From contig CAWGKI010000001.1 in the NCBI GenBank assembly GCA_963823095.1, forward strand, positions 806,001 to 870,000: a stretch of DNA of 64,000 nt, read 5' to 3'. Position 1 is the first letter of the stretch, and each line of letters starts with the position of its first letter. The position numbers and the translations under genes were made by a program. Below, piece after piece: positions 16,846 through 25,704 of this stretch. This DNA comes from CAIVVT01 sp963823095 (GTDB lineage Bacteria > Acidobacteriota > Terriglobia > Bryobacterales > Bryobacteraceae). The notes beneath the pieces were generated by a model, which ran no database searches, was not told the origin of the DNA, and saw nothing but the letters and a program-made list of their open reading frames with translations.

Positions 16846-18988
16846 ATGTTTTACAAACACGAGTGGTTGACCGCTGCAATCTTTCCATATCTTCTCGCGG
16901 GCTTTGCCGGGACGGCGTACGCACAGCCCGAGACGATGGCCTGGGGTAATCTGACAGGCATCCGGATCGAGGGCCAGTTGATGGAATTGAATTCGAGCAT
17001 GTGCGTGGTCGAGCCCAACTGGACCGCGGTCTCCTGCACGGGCCGGGAGCGGCAGCAGAATTCCTACGCTCGCAATGGCAAGGTCGAGACGGTCAGCGTG
17101 AACATGCGCCCGCCGCGCGAGCTGCGCAAGCGGGACGTAAGCTGGCGTCTCTTCGGCAAAGAAATCGTGGAAGAGACAGGCACTGGCGGCGCGAATGTCA
17201 GCGTCGAGTATTCATTTAAGGAGGATGCCGCAATTGAAGGCGCGTACTTCCGTTTCGAACTGCCGGCCGAGCGCTATTCGGGTGGATCCGTTCAGTTGAT
17301 CGAGCCTGTCGCGCCCGCGCCGGAAAGTGTTTCGCTCGCGCCGGGCATCGACGACCAGAACGAGTACGTGCGGGCAACCGCGAAGGGACTCCGCTTCGTT
17401 TCTCCTGCGCGGCAGCTCGATGTCATGTTCACCGAGCCGACCCAGGTAATCATCCGTGACGATCGCAGCAAGAACGACTTTTCCATACAGGTGTACCTGA
17501 CGGTGATCCAGGGTAAGGCGACCGCTGGCCAGACCGCGAAGCAGAGCTTCACGTTGAAGGCCACGGGAGAAATTGACAGGAGCCCCGTGACCATCGCCGT
17601 GGACGCAACGCGTCCCGGCCAGATGTTCGATGGACTCGGCGGCAACTTCCGCATTCAGAACCCGCGCACCGATCCACTGGTGATTCAGTACTCGCTCGAT
17701 ACCATGCGCGTGGCGTGGGGACGGGTGGAGATGCCGTGGGCCCAATGGCAGCCCACCGAGGATGTGGATCCTTTGGCGGCTGCGCGAGCGGGCAATTTGA
17801 ATCCGCGCGTGATGCGGGCCATGGAGATGGCTCGGCAGCTGGCCCGGAAGGGGATGCCTGTGATCGTCAGCGCCTGGTTCCCGCCCTCCTGGGCGATCCT
17901 GGGCAGTCGTCGCGCGCCCGGCCCACGACCACCCGCGGCGCCAGCCGCGAACGCGGCCCCTGCGCCAGCCGGTGCCGCGGCTCCCGCTCGCCCGCCGGTA
18001 GTCGCGCCGCCCTCGGACGAGGACGGCATACGCGGCAATCCGCTGAACCCGGAGAAGATGGATATGATCAAGGAATCGATCGCATCCTACCTCGTGTTCC
18101 TCAAAGAGCGATATGGCGTGGAAGCCGTGATGTTCAGCTTCAATGAGTCGGACCTGGGTATTGACGTTCGCCAGACCGCCAGAGAGCACGCCGAGCTGAT
18201 CAAGACCCTCGGGCCGCACTTTGCTCTGCGCGGGCTGGCTACGAAGCTGGCGCTCGGCGACACATCGGACGCGAATCCGTTCGACTTTATCCAACCGGCC
18301 TTGCACGATCCCGAAGCCGCAAAGTATGTTGGCGCGGTGGATTTCCATTCCTGGCGCGGCTGCACGGATGAAACCCTGGCAAAATGGCGCGGCGCGGCGC
18401 GGGCGCTGAATGTGCCGCTGATTGTAGCGGAAGGAAGCACGGATGCCGCGGCGTACCGCTATCCCCAGATCCTCCTGGAACCCTCGTTCGCGCTCTACGA
18501 AATCAATCTCTACTTGCGAATTATGGCCATCGCGCAACCGGCGTCGATCCTGCAATGGCAGTTGACGTCCGACTACTCGCCCCTCGCCGGAGGCGGCATC
18601 TTCGGCGACAACGGGCCGCTGCGTCCGACTCAGCGCTACTGGAACCTGAAGCAGCTCGCCTCCACTCCGCCCCGGTCGTTCATGCTCCCGGTTCAGTGCG
18701 CCAAGCCCGGACTGAACTGCGCGGCATTGGGCAACATCGCTGACGGGCGCCTACACCGTGCATATCGTGAACAACGGCGCCAGCCGCCCGGCCACGCTGA
18801 CGGGCTTGCCCCCAAGCGTGAAAGAGGTCCGCGTCCTGGTAACGGACAGCAAGCGCGGAATGGAAGAGGTCGGCCGCATCCCGGTAGCGGATGGACGGGC
18901 CCAGTTCACGCTCGATCCAATGACCTACACGACGCTGGTCAGCGCGCCCCTTCCGGACGCGCCACCCGCGGCGCACACGAACGACTGA
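16846..18988 (+). CDS. Secreted GH30-like glycoside hydrolase, frameshifted near its end
   Basis: A signal peptide (FPYLLAGFAGTAYAQP) leads into a beta-sandwich-like N-terminal half and a TIM barrel beginning FDGLGGNFRIQNPRTDPLV, which matches the GH30 (glucocerebrosidase/xylanase-type) opening. Candidate catalytic residues are E434 (MFSFNESDLG, acid/base) and E529 (LIVAEGST, nucleophile). A 50-residue Pro/Ala-rich insertion follows SWAILGSRR. The frame runs on out of register to 19140. Removing one base near 18740 switches to GAYTVHIVNNGASRPATLTG, a normal C-terminal beta-sandwich ending at 18988. Substrate is unknown. Confidence 0.82.
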
Positions 18989-19031
18989 GGCTAAGAGAGT
19001 GCCCGCCCGCACCGGGGAGCGCACCTCTTCT

Positions 19032-19055
19032 GTGGCGCACGCTTCAGCGCACGCT
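19032..19055. repeat. Partial copy of the GTGGCGCACGCTTCAGCG repeat
   Basis: One arm of the palindromic family that appears complete at 20421-20513. It lies between the hydrolase and the convergent SDR gene. Confidence 0.6.
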
Positions 19056-19088
19056 CACCAGACGGCGACGGTCATTTGTTCACAGGCC

Positions 19089-19844
19089 CTACGAGACTTC
19101 CCATCCGGCATCGACGCCCAGGACTTGCCCGGTGATGTAGTGCGCGGCGTCGCTCAGCAGGAACAACGCCGCCCGGGCGACGTCGTCCGGATCGATCAGC
19201 GAACCGGCCAGCGGTTGCTTGGTCTTCATCAGGGCCAGAATCTTGTCGTCGGTTTGCGCCCGCAGACTCATTGGAGTCCGCGTCAGGCCCGGCGCGATCG
19301 CATTGATGCGGATGCCGCTGCTGGCATAGTAGGCGGCCATCGACTTGGTCAGAGCGATCAGGGCGCCCTTCGCGGCCGCGTAGGCATGCGTCGCGAAGTG
19401 CTTCGGCTCCGGTGAGTACGCGCTGACCGAAGTGAGATGGACGATGGATCCCGTTTCACGCGGGATCATCCGCCGCAGGACGGTTCGAGTCACGTAGAAC
19501 ATCGGAAGCAGGTTCATGTTCAACGTCCGTGCCCAGCCGTCGTCGGAAACCAGGTGCAGCGGCCCGTCGCCGGCGGTGCGTCCGCTGCCGCCCGCGACGT
19601 TGAACAGGCCGTCCACCGGGCCGAACTCCGAGATGCACTGCGCCACCGCCCGCTCGGCGTGATACACGTCGCACAGATCGCCGGCATAGCAACTGCCTCC
19701 GATCTCCTGGGCGAGACTCTCGCACTGCGCGGAGTCGAGGCCGCAGACAAATACCCGTGCGCCGTATACCGATGCCAGCCGCGCCGACGCGGCTCCGATG
19801 CCGGAACTGCCGGTGATGAGGATAGTTTTGCCTTCGAGGTCCAC
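19089..19844 (-). CDS. Short-chain dehydrogenase/reductase
   Basis: 251 residues. Classical SDR: the cofactor motif ILITGSSGIGAASARLA is at the N-terminus, and the NAG-like motif is here FNVAGGSGRTAG. The catalytic Ser is in HLTSVSAYS and the YxxxK motif is YAAAKGALIALTKS. The C-terminus ITGQVLGVDAGWEVS is that of the FabG-like group. The substrate cannot be told. Its start is close to the divergent cytidine deaminase, with 130 bases between them. Confidence 0.92.
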   Translation of the reverse strand: MDLEGKTILITGSSGIGAASARLASVYGARVFVCGLDSAQCESLAQEIGGSCYAGDLCDVYHAERAVAQCISEFGPVDGLFNVAGGSGRTAGDGPLHLVSDDGWARTLNMNLLPMFYVTRTVLRRMIPRETGSIVHLTSVSAYSPEPKHFATHAYAAAKGALIALTKSMAAYYASSGIRINAIAPGLTRTPMSLRAQTDDKILALMKTKQPLAGSLIDPDDVARAALFLLSDAAHYITGQVLGVDAGWEVS

Positions 19845-19976
19845 GTGTGTACTTTACCTTGCCTCGCGGTAAGCCGGGCGGGAGATGGCTCGATCCGGCT
19901 CCTGCCCGGCGACACAATTCTCGTTCCGCGCCGCAACTCCCGAGCAGGGCCCCATTCGGAGGACAATGAAGACTCG

Positions 19977-20363
19977 ATGGATCCTCTACTCGAAGCAGCC
20001 TTCGCAGCGCGCAAGAACGCACACGCGCCGTATTCCGGATTCCTGGTTGGAGCGGCACTCGAGTGCGCGGACGGCCGGGTCTTCGGCGGCTGCAACATAG
20101 AATCGGCGAGCTACGGTCTGACGTGCTGCGCGGAGCGCACCGCCGCCTTTGCCGCCGTTGCGGCTGGAGCGCGCGAGTTCCAGCGCATGGCCGTAGCGAC
20201 CGATGCCGCGCGCATCACGCCGCCCTGCGGAGCCTGCCGCCAGGTTCTGTGGGACCTCTGCGGCGACATCGAGATCCTGCTTGGCAACGCCAAGGGCGAT
20301 ACCCGCACGTTCCAATTGCACGACCTGTTCCCGGACCCCTTCGATGCAAAATCACTCGCCTGA
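19977..20363 (+). CDS. cdd: Cytidine deaminase
   Basis: 128 residues. Hydrolytic deamination of (deoxy)cytidine for pyrimidine salvage. Zinc-site motifs CNIESASYGLTCCAERTA (Cys, Glu) and PPCGACRQVL (two Cys) are intact, and APYSGFLVGAALE is the substrate segment. The length equals that of homotetrameric CDDs. The start ATG (MDPLLEAAF) is chosen because homology begins there; GGAGGA lies about 14 bases upstream, a little far. Confidence 0.93.
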   Translation: MDPLLEAAFAARKNAHAPYSGFLVGAALECADGRVFGGCNIESASYGLTCCAERTAAFAAVAAGAREFQRMAVATDAARITPPCGACRQVLWDLCGDIEILLGNAKGDTRTFQLHDLFPDPFDAKSLA

Positions 20364-20420
20364 CACAATCCCTGGCCAATGCGTGGCTCAAGCACTCTTG
20401 CGACGCTCGGCGCGGCCCCT

Positions 20421-20513
20421 GTGGCGCACGCTTCAGCGTGCAGTGGCGGCATTCATGCCGCCATACCGGACGTCGACACGAGTGTCGACGCAGCACGCTA
20501 AAGCGTGCGCCAC
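20421..20513. repeat. Compound palindromic repeat, GTGGCGCACGCTTCAGCGTGC family
   Basis: Outer arms 20421-20441 and 20493-20513 are inverted. Between them lie two further palindromes: TGGCGGCATTCATGCCGCCA (20444-20463) and CGTCGACACGAGTGTCGACG (near 20471-20490). The array ends only 7 bases before the amidohydrolase ATG and could influence its translation. Confidence 0.75.
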
Positions 20514-20520
20514 AACAGCT

Positions 20521-21906
20521 ATGCAGTGCCTGCCCGTGCTGTTGCTGCTGGCCGCGCTGCCTCTCTCCGCCGCCGAGCCGGTGGACATGCTGGTCTCGGC
20601 GGGTACGGTCGTCACCATGAACGCGCACCGCGAGGTGCTGCACGATGCCGCCATCGCAGTGAAAGACGGACGCATCGTTGCCGTCGGCCCGCGCACGAAA
20701 CTCGATTTCCTCTACACTCCCAAGCAGCGCATCGACCGCCCGGACGCCATCCTTGCGCCGGGCCTGATCAACACGCACGCGCACGCCGCCATGAGCCTGC
20801 TGCGCGGCATCGCGGACGACAAGAACCTGCAGGACTGGCTGACCAACTACATCTTCCCCGCCGAGAAGAAGAACGTCACATCGGAGTTCGTGCGCGCCGG
20901 CACGCGCCTGGCCGTGCTGGAGATGATGCTCGGCGGCACGACCACCTACGTGGACATGTATTACTTCGAGGACCACGTCGCGCAAGTCACACGCGACGCC
21001 GGGATGCGCGCGGTGCTCGGCGAGACCATCATCGGCTTCCCCTCGCCGGACAACGAAACGCCGGCGCGCACGCTCGCCTACACGGAGCGCTTCATCAAAG
21101 AGTTCAAAGGCGACAAGCTGATTACCCCCGCCGTGGCTCCTCACGCGCTGTATACCAATTCTCCGGAAACGCTCCAGGCCTCGCGGGCGCTGGCCGACAA
21201 GTATGGCGTTCCGCTGATCATCCACGTCTCCGAAACGAAGAAGGAGAACGACGATTCGGTCGCGAAATACGGGCTGACGCCCGCGCGCTATCTCGTCTCC
21301 ATCGGCGCCATCGCCAAGCGCACGATATTCGCGCACGGGGTCTGGCTGACCGCCGAAGACATCGCCGCGCTCGCTCCCTTGCACGTCGGCGTGGCCCATT
21401 GCCCATCGAGCAACATGAAGCTCGCCAGCGGTGCCGCGCCCGTGACGGAGATGCTCGCGGCCGGTCTGGCCGTCGGCCTGGGCACGGACGGACCGGCAGG
21501 CTCGAACAACGATTTCGACCTGATGGAGGAGATGGACCTGGCCGCCAAACTCGCCAAGGTGACGCGTCTGGATCCGCAAGCCCTGCCCGCCAACAAGGTC
21601 TTCGAGATGGCCACGATCCTGGGCGCGAAGTCCATCGGGATGGAGAGCGAGATCGGTTCGCTGGAGCTTGGCAAGCGCGCCGACTTCATCACGGTGGACA
21701 CTAGCGCGCCGCACGCCGTGCCCGCGCACGATCCGTACTCGATGCTGGTCTATTCGCTAAAAGCGAGCGACGTACGCGACGTCGTGATTGAAGGAAGTCT
21801 GACCATCCGTGATCGGGCGCCAATGACCATCGATGCAGCGGAAACTCTAGCCGAAGCCCGCAAGTGGCGCGTCCGCATCGACGCTTCGTTGAAAGAGAAG
21901 AAGTAG
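20521..21906 (+). CDS. Amidohydrolase with signal peptide (SAH/MTA deaminase-like)
   Basis: 461 residues. Start at 20521 (MQCLPVLLLLAALPLSAAEPVDM) gives a signal peptide directly after the repeat array; no clear ribosome site. The core is an ATZ/TRZ-type amidohydrolase: metal motif LAPGLINTHAHAAMSLLRG, then HVSETKKEND, FAHGVWLTAED, VAHCPSSNMKLASG and LGTDGPAGSNNDFDLMEEM. Family members deaminate S-adenosylhomocysteine, methylthioadenosine or guanine, or dechlorinate triazines; the sequence does not decide. A signal peptide is unusual for a nucleoside-type deaminase. Confidence 0.85.
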   Translation: MQCLPVLLLLAALPLSAAEPVDMLVSAGTVVTMNAHREVLHDAAIAVKDGRIVAVGPRTKLDFLYTPKQRIDRPDAILAPGLINTHAHAAMSLLRGIADDKNLQDWLTNYIFPAEKKNVTSEFVRAGTRLAVLEMMLGGTTTYVDMYYFEDHVAQVTRDAGMRAVLGETIIGFPSPDNETPARTLAYTERFIKEFKGDKLITPAVAPHALYTNSPETLQASRALADKYGVPLIIHVSETKKENDDSVAKYGLTPARYLVSIGAIAKRTIFAHGVWLTAEDIAALAPLHVGVAHCPSSNMKLASGAAPVTEMLAAGLAVGLGTDGPAGSNNDFDLMEEMDLAAKLAKVTRLDPQALPANKVFEMATILGAKSIGMESEIGSLELGKRADFITVDTSAPHAVPAHDPYSMLVYSLKASDVRDVVIEGSLTIRDRAPMTIDAAETLAEARKWRVRIDASLKEKK

Positions 21907-21950
21907 GTCAGACGATCGCTTGCGTCGTCTGTCGCCAAGCAACGTTGTCG

Positions 21951-22715
21951 ACGCAAAGCGATGGCCTGTCCCTGGAGATTCCGCATTTCAGCACGGCTGC
22001 ATCAGCTCAAGATAGAAGAGGCGGGTATGCGTTGTATCAGGGCATGGCTTCAGCCGTGCCGTAGGAACGCCTTCAGTCCGGGGCTTTAGCCGCTGCTGCT
22101 TTCTTCTTTGCCAAATAGGGAAAGCAATATGGATACGCTTCAGGCGAGTCGGCCAAGCCCGCCAACACCCGGGTTCGCCGTGATGTACTCCCTGTGCCCC
22201 ACGAAGCTCCGATGATCTTCGACGCGAGATTCCAAGAAGCCGCGCTGCCAGATCTCTCCCAAGTAGCCGTACTCTTTTCTTAAGCGGTACGAGAATCCGC
22301 CTTTGACGAACTGCATGGCCCTTTCAATGGTCATGCCTTCGCCTGCCGTCAACGGCAAATGCGGATGATCCGGCATGACGACGAAGTCGTGCAGTCGAAA
22401 CTTCCTGGCCGCCACGTAGGAACGCAGCACGTCGATCGGCAAAGTGGCGTTCCGCTCCGACTGCAACAAAGCGCGGATTTCCTTGGTCTTGCGGCTGGCT
22501 TTGGTGGTGGCGAAGAATGTGCGCGCGGAACTCAGGATATTTTCGGGCCGGGCGTTGCGGGCGGGTCGCGCCATTCGCGGGGGCTGAAGCCCGAATCCTT
22601 TCCACAACGGTTCGGCACGGCTAAAGCCATGCCCTGATACAACACCGACCATACCCAAATGCACTACCAAATGTAGAAACTCCAGCGACAGGCCACGCAA
22701 AGCGATGGTCTGTCC
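21951..22715. mobile_element. RAYT element with nested inverted-repeat arms
   Basis: About 765 bases. Inner arms 22031-22061 and 22613-22643 are 31-base inverted repeats differing at one position. Outer arms 21967-21988 and 22669-22690 are weaker (about 18 of 22). ACGCAAAGCGATGG followed by C/TCTGTCC is present as a direct repeat at 21951 and 22695. The single Y1-transposase gene lies between the inner arms. This is the layout of a REP-associated tyrosine transposase unit. Confidence 0.7.
22140..22574 (-). CDS. REP-associated tyrosine transposase (Y1/IS200-like, RAYT)
   Basis: 144 residues from ATG at 22574 (MARPARNARPENILSSARTF). The HUH motif is HDFVVMPDHPHLPLT (H70, H72). The following RAYT pattern is AMQFVKGGFSYRLRKE, GEIWQRGFLESRV and HREYITANP. 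The catalytic tyrosine is probably Y130, with Y96 as alternative. RAYTs are single-strand nucleases that recognise REP hairpins and are usually single-copy domesticated genes. The C-terminal 15-20 residues normal after YIxxNP are replaced by GVGGLGRLA, so activity is not assured. Its presence is consistent with the many palindromes in the window. Confidence 0.82.
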   Translation of the reverse strand: MARPARNARPENILSSARTFFATTKASRKTKEIRALLQSERNATLPIDVLRSYVAARKFRLHDFVVMPDHPHLPLTAGEGMTIERAMQFVKGGFSYRLRKEYGYLGEIWQRGFLESRVEDHRSFVGHREYITANPGVGGLGRLA

Positions 22716-22767
22716 TACCGCGTTTCGCTGTAGAGTATTGTTGACTAGATTTCGCGCAGGAGTTCTC

Positions 22768-24291
22768 ATGTCCTCTGACCTCAACCGCCGCAACTTCCTC
22801 GGCAACGCGGCCGGCGCCGCTGCCGCTTTCTCCATCGTTCCCCGAAGCGTTTTGGGTGGGTCGGGCTTCGTCGCGCCCAGCGACAAGCTCAACGTCGCCT
22901 ACATCGGCCTTGGCACCCAGGGCATCCGCGAGATGATGCCGATGATGCGGAGCGAAGAAATCCAGATCGTCGCCGTCTGCGATCCGAACAAGAACAGTAC
23001 CGACTACGTGGACTGGTCCAAAAACGGGGTCACCAACGGGATCCGCAAGTTCCTCGGCAAGTCAAACTGGCGCGAGGGGATCGACGGTATTCCGGGCGGA
23101 CGCGAGGTCGGCCGCGAGATCGTCGAGACCTACTACGGAAACAAGCGCCCCTCCGGCGAGTTCAAGGGCTGCGCCTCGTTCGCCGACTTCCGCGAGCTGT
23201 TCGAGAAGCAGAAGGATCTGGACGCGGTCAAGATCATGACGCCCGACCATCTGCACGCCACCATTGCCATCGCCGCGATGAAGAAGGGCAAGCATGTAAT
23301 GCTGCACAAGCCCATCGCCAACCGCGTCGACGAGGCGCGCAAGGTGCTGGCGGTCCGGCAGCAATCCAAGGTCGCCACGCACTTCATCCCGTGGGATTCG
23401 CGGGGCCCAATGGACACAGTGAAGGCCTGGATCGACGACGGCGCCATCGGCAAGCTGCGCGAGGTCCACAACTGGTCCCACCGCCCCATGTGGCCCCAGT
23501 ATCTGACGATTCCCACCGACCTTCCTCCCGTCCCGAAGGACTTCGATTGGGACCTGTGGCTGGGCCCCGAACAGGACCGGCCCTACAGCCCGCAATACAC
23601 GCACGCGGTCTTTCGCGGCTGGTACGATTTCGGCGGCGGCTCCATCTGCGACATGGGCCACTACAGCCTGTGGACGGTCTTCCGCACATTGAAGTTGGAA
23701 GCGCCGTTTATGGTGGAGGCGACGCCAAGCACGGCCTGCCTGCTCACCGATCACGTGAGCCGCAAGATCCGAAACGACTACTCGTTCCCGTTCGCCTCTA
23801 CTATCCGCATGCGGTTCGCCCCGGGTCAGGACCGCGGTCCCATCGACATCTTCTGGTACGACGGTGGCATGCGTCCGCCGACGCCCGACGAACTCTACGA
23901 GGACAATCGTCAGTTGGAAATCGAAGGCATGATGTTCGTCGGAGACAAGGGCAAGATCCTGGCGGGATTCAATATCGAGAATCCGCGCCTGATCCCCGAG
24001 AAGAAGATGCGCGAGTACCAGGGTCCCGCGGTGAAGCAGGAGCGGCCCGAACGCGAGGAAGACCAGATCCCGCCCGGAGTCATTGAGTGGATTGAAGCCT
24101 GCAAGAGTGGCAAGCCCTCCACCGGCGATTTCTCCTATGCGGGCCCGATCTCGGAGGCCTTCAATCTGGCCGCCATCGCCCTGCGCACCAGCAAGCGCGT
24201 GGAGTGGGATGCGGCGAACATGAAGATCACGAACAACGCCGACGCCAACAAGTATCTCCGCCGCCAATACCGCGCGGGCTGGGAGTTGTAG
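22768..24291 (+). CDS. Tat-exported Gfo/Idh/MocA-family oxidoreductase
   Basis: 507 residues from ATG at 22768, with GCAGGAG upstream. A Tat signal (NRRNFLGNAAGAAAAFSIVPRSVLGG) is followed by the Rossmann fold LNVAYIGLGTQGIREM and the EKP-type motif as MLHKPIANRVDEARK. The catalytic region contains GWYDFGGGSICDMGHYSLW (Asp/His). The C-terminus NKYLRRQYRAGWEL is typical of this subgroup in Acidobacteria and Planctomycetes. It probably oxidises a sugar or inositol derivative in the periplasm with a tightly bound nicotinamide cofactor. The next gene is a Tat-exported TIM-barrel isomerase, which suggests shared sugar metabolism. Confidence 0.9.
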   Translation: MSSDLNRRNFLGNAAGAAAAFSIVPRSVLGGSGFVAPSDKLNVAYIGLGTQGIREMMPMMRSEEIQIVAVCDPNKNSTDYVDWSKNGVTNGIRKFLGKSNWREGIDGIPGGREVGREIVETYYGNKRPSGEFKGCASFADFRELFEKQKDLDAVKIMTPDHLHATIAIAAMKKGKHVMLHKPIANRVDEARKVLAVRQQSKVATHFIPWDSRGPMDTVKAWIDDGAIGKLREVHNWSHRPMWPQYLTIPTDLPPVPKDFDWDLWLGPEQDRPYSPQYTHAVFRGWYDFGGGSICDMGHYSLWTVFRTLKLEAPFMVEATPSTACLLTDHVSRKIRNDYSFPFASTIRMRFAPGQDRGPIDIFWYDGGMRPPTPDELYEDNRQLEIEGMMFVGDKGKILAGFNIENPRLIPEKKMREYQGPAVKQERPEREEDQIPPGVIEWIEACKSGKPSTGDFSYAGPISEAFNLAAIALRTSKRVEWDAANMKITNNADANKYLRRQYRAGWEL

Positions 24292-24310
24292 ACGCGACCC
24301 GTCCAAAGGC

Positions 24311-24400
24311 AAAACCCAAAACTTTTATGTTTTGTTTTTCTAAGTTATTGATTCGCCGTTGGTTATTTTTCGAAACATAAAAACTTATGGTTTTTGGGTT
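24311..24400. repeat. AT-rich imperfect inverted repeat
   Basis: AAAACCCAAAACTTTTATGT at the left faces AACATAAAAACTTATGGTTT plus TTGGGTT at the right. It is markedly AT-rich in GC-rich surroundings and lies just upstream of the sugar isomerase gene. It may be a promoter region or a small mobile remnant. Confidence 0.5.
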
Positions 24401-24439
24401 CGCGGGTGGGTGCGGCCAACCCTGAGTTTGGGAGCAAAT

Positions 24440-25375
24440 ATGCCGTTCGAAACACGACGCGGATTCTTGAAGACCACGGTGGCGGCGGGCGTCTCCGCCG
24501 CCGCTCTCCCTCTGGCGCAGGGGCAATCCCTTTCACCCAGCCAGACGCCGATGCGCGCTTCCGTGATGTCGTACTCGTTCCACGGCCTGCTTCAACAGGG
24601 CCGCATGGATGTCTTCGGCTATATGGAGACCTGCAAATACCGCTACCATCTGGATGCCGCCGATCTGTGGAACGGCTTCCTGAAAGGAACGGACGAGCCG
24701 TACATCAGGAAGATTCGCGAAGAACTGGACGAGCGTGAGTTGATCGTGCCGGCCCTGGCGGTCGACAACGCGCACGTCTGGGTGGACGATCCGGCCCAGC
24801 GTCAGAAGCACTACGAGAATGCGCTGGCCCATCTGAATGCGGGCCGCATCATGGGCGCGCGCTTCGTGCGCATCGACGCCGGACAATGCGGGAAGGACAC
24901 GAAGGAATGGACCGAAGAAGCCTTCGACCACATCGTCAAGCGCTACCGCGAGTACGCTCAGTACGCACACGATCACGGCTTCAAAGCAGGGGCTGAAGTT
25001 CATTGGGGACCCGAATCCTGGTGGCCCAGCCTTCAGAAGCTGTACAAGGCCGTGAACCACCCCGGTTTCGGCGTCTGCTGCCACATCAGCGGCTTCCAAG
25101 GAACCAAAGCCGAAGTCGACGCTGCTGACCGCGAGATCGCTCCCTGGGTGGTCCATACTCATATCGACTGAACAGTCACGGAAGGCGCGCTGGTCGAGAA
25201 GATGACCAACCTGCGCGATGCCGGGTATCAGGGCTACTACAGTGTGGAACACCACAGCGCCAAGGCGGAGTACGCCGAGGTGTCGATCCAGCTAGCCAAA
25301 GTCCGCGCGGTGCTGCAAAGCTGGCGCACGGGCGGCACGGGGAAGGACTCCTATTCTGACAGCCCGAAATCGTAG
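24440..25375 (+). pseudogene. Tat-exported sugar phosphate isomerase/epimerase with an in-frame TGA
   Basis: The start at 24440 has GGGAG upstream, then a Tat signal (ETRRGFLKTTVAAGVSAAAL) and a xylose-isomerase-like TIM barrel (VMSYSFHGLLQQGRMD, DAADLWNGFL, ALAHLNAGRIMGARFVRIDAG, CHISGF). Translation stops at TGA 25169-25171 in HTHID-stop-TVTEGALVEKM. The same frame continues without interruption for 67 more residues to 25375 (YQGYYSVEHHSAKAEYAEVS), which is the expected last strand and helix of the barrel. A TGG-to-TGA change is the simplest explanation, either real or a base-call error. Confidence 0.8.
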
Positions 25376-25379
25376 GCAA

Positions 25380-25665
25380 CCCTGAAACGGAGCCGTGACC
25401 GTCAGGGAGCGGTTGCATCCCTGGGAACGCCGGTCTCCAGACCGGCCAGCATCCTGCGTATTCCGGCCAACCTGCCGCTCACACGGCCATTGGAGCCGAT
25501 CTGGAGATCGGCGTTCCCAGGCGTACGACCCTGAAACGGAGCCGTGACCGTCAGGGAGCGGTGGCCGACCTACGTGAGTTCGTAGCGGGGTCTGGAGACC
25601 CCACGCGGCGCTGGAGCGCCGCCCCACATCGGAATAGAGCCGATCTGGAGATCGGCGTTCCCAGG
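25380..25665. repeat. Cluster of three repeat families
   Basis: A 34-bp unit starting CCCTGAAACGGAGCCGTGAC is present twice, identically, at 25380-25413 and 25529-25562. Palindromes of the CCTGGGAAC family lie at 25420-25446 (variant core GCCGGTCTCCAGACCGGC, both stem sides changed), 25495-25521 and 25639-25665 (inverted). A GTGGGGCGGC-type arm is at about 25585-25627. There is no coding sequence in this stretch. Confidence 0.8.
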
Positions 25666-25704
25666 CTATGATGGTTGTGCGGGAATCGGATACAGGAGTC
25701 CGCA

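Noticed and set aside
17212..18555. 447-aa minus-strand open frame opposite the GH30-like gene
   Set aside because: Low-complexity Arg/Gly-rich translation typical of a shadow frame.
25169..25171. Selenocysteine at the in-frame TGA
   Set aside because: No SECIS-like hairpin seen right after it, and the family has no known selenoprotein or active-site Cys there.
25380..25665. Possible CRISPR array
   Set aside because: Only two identical 34-bp units 149 bases apart, with different palindromes between and no cas genes.
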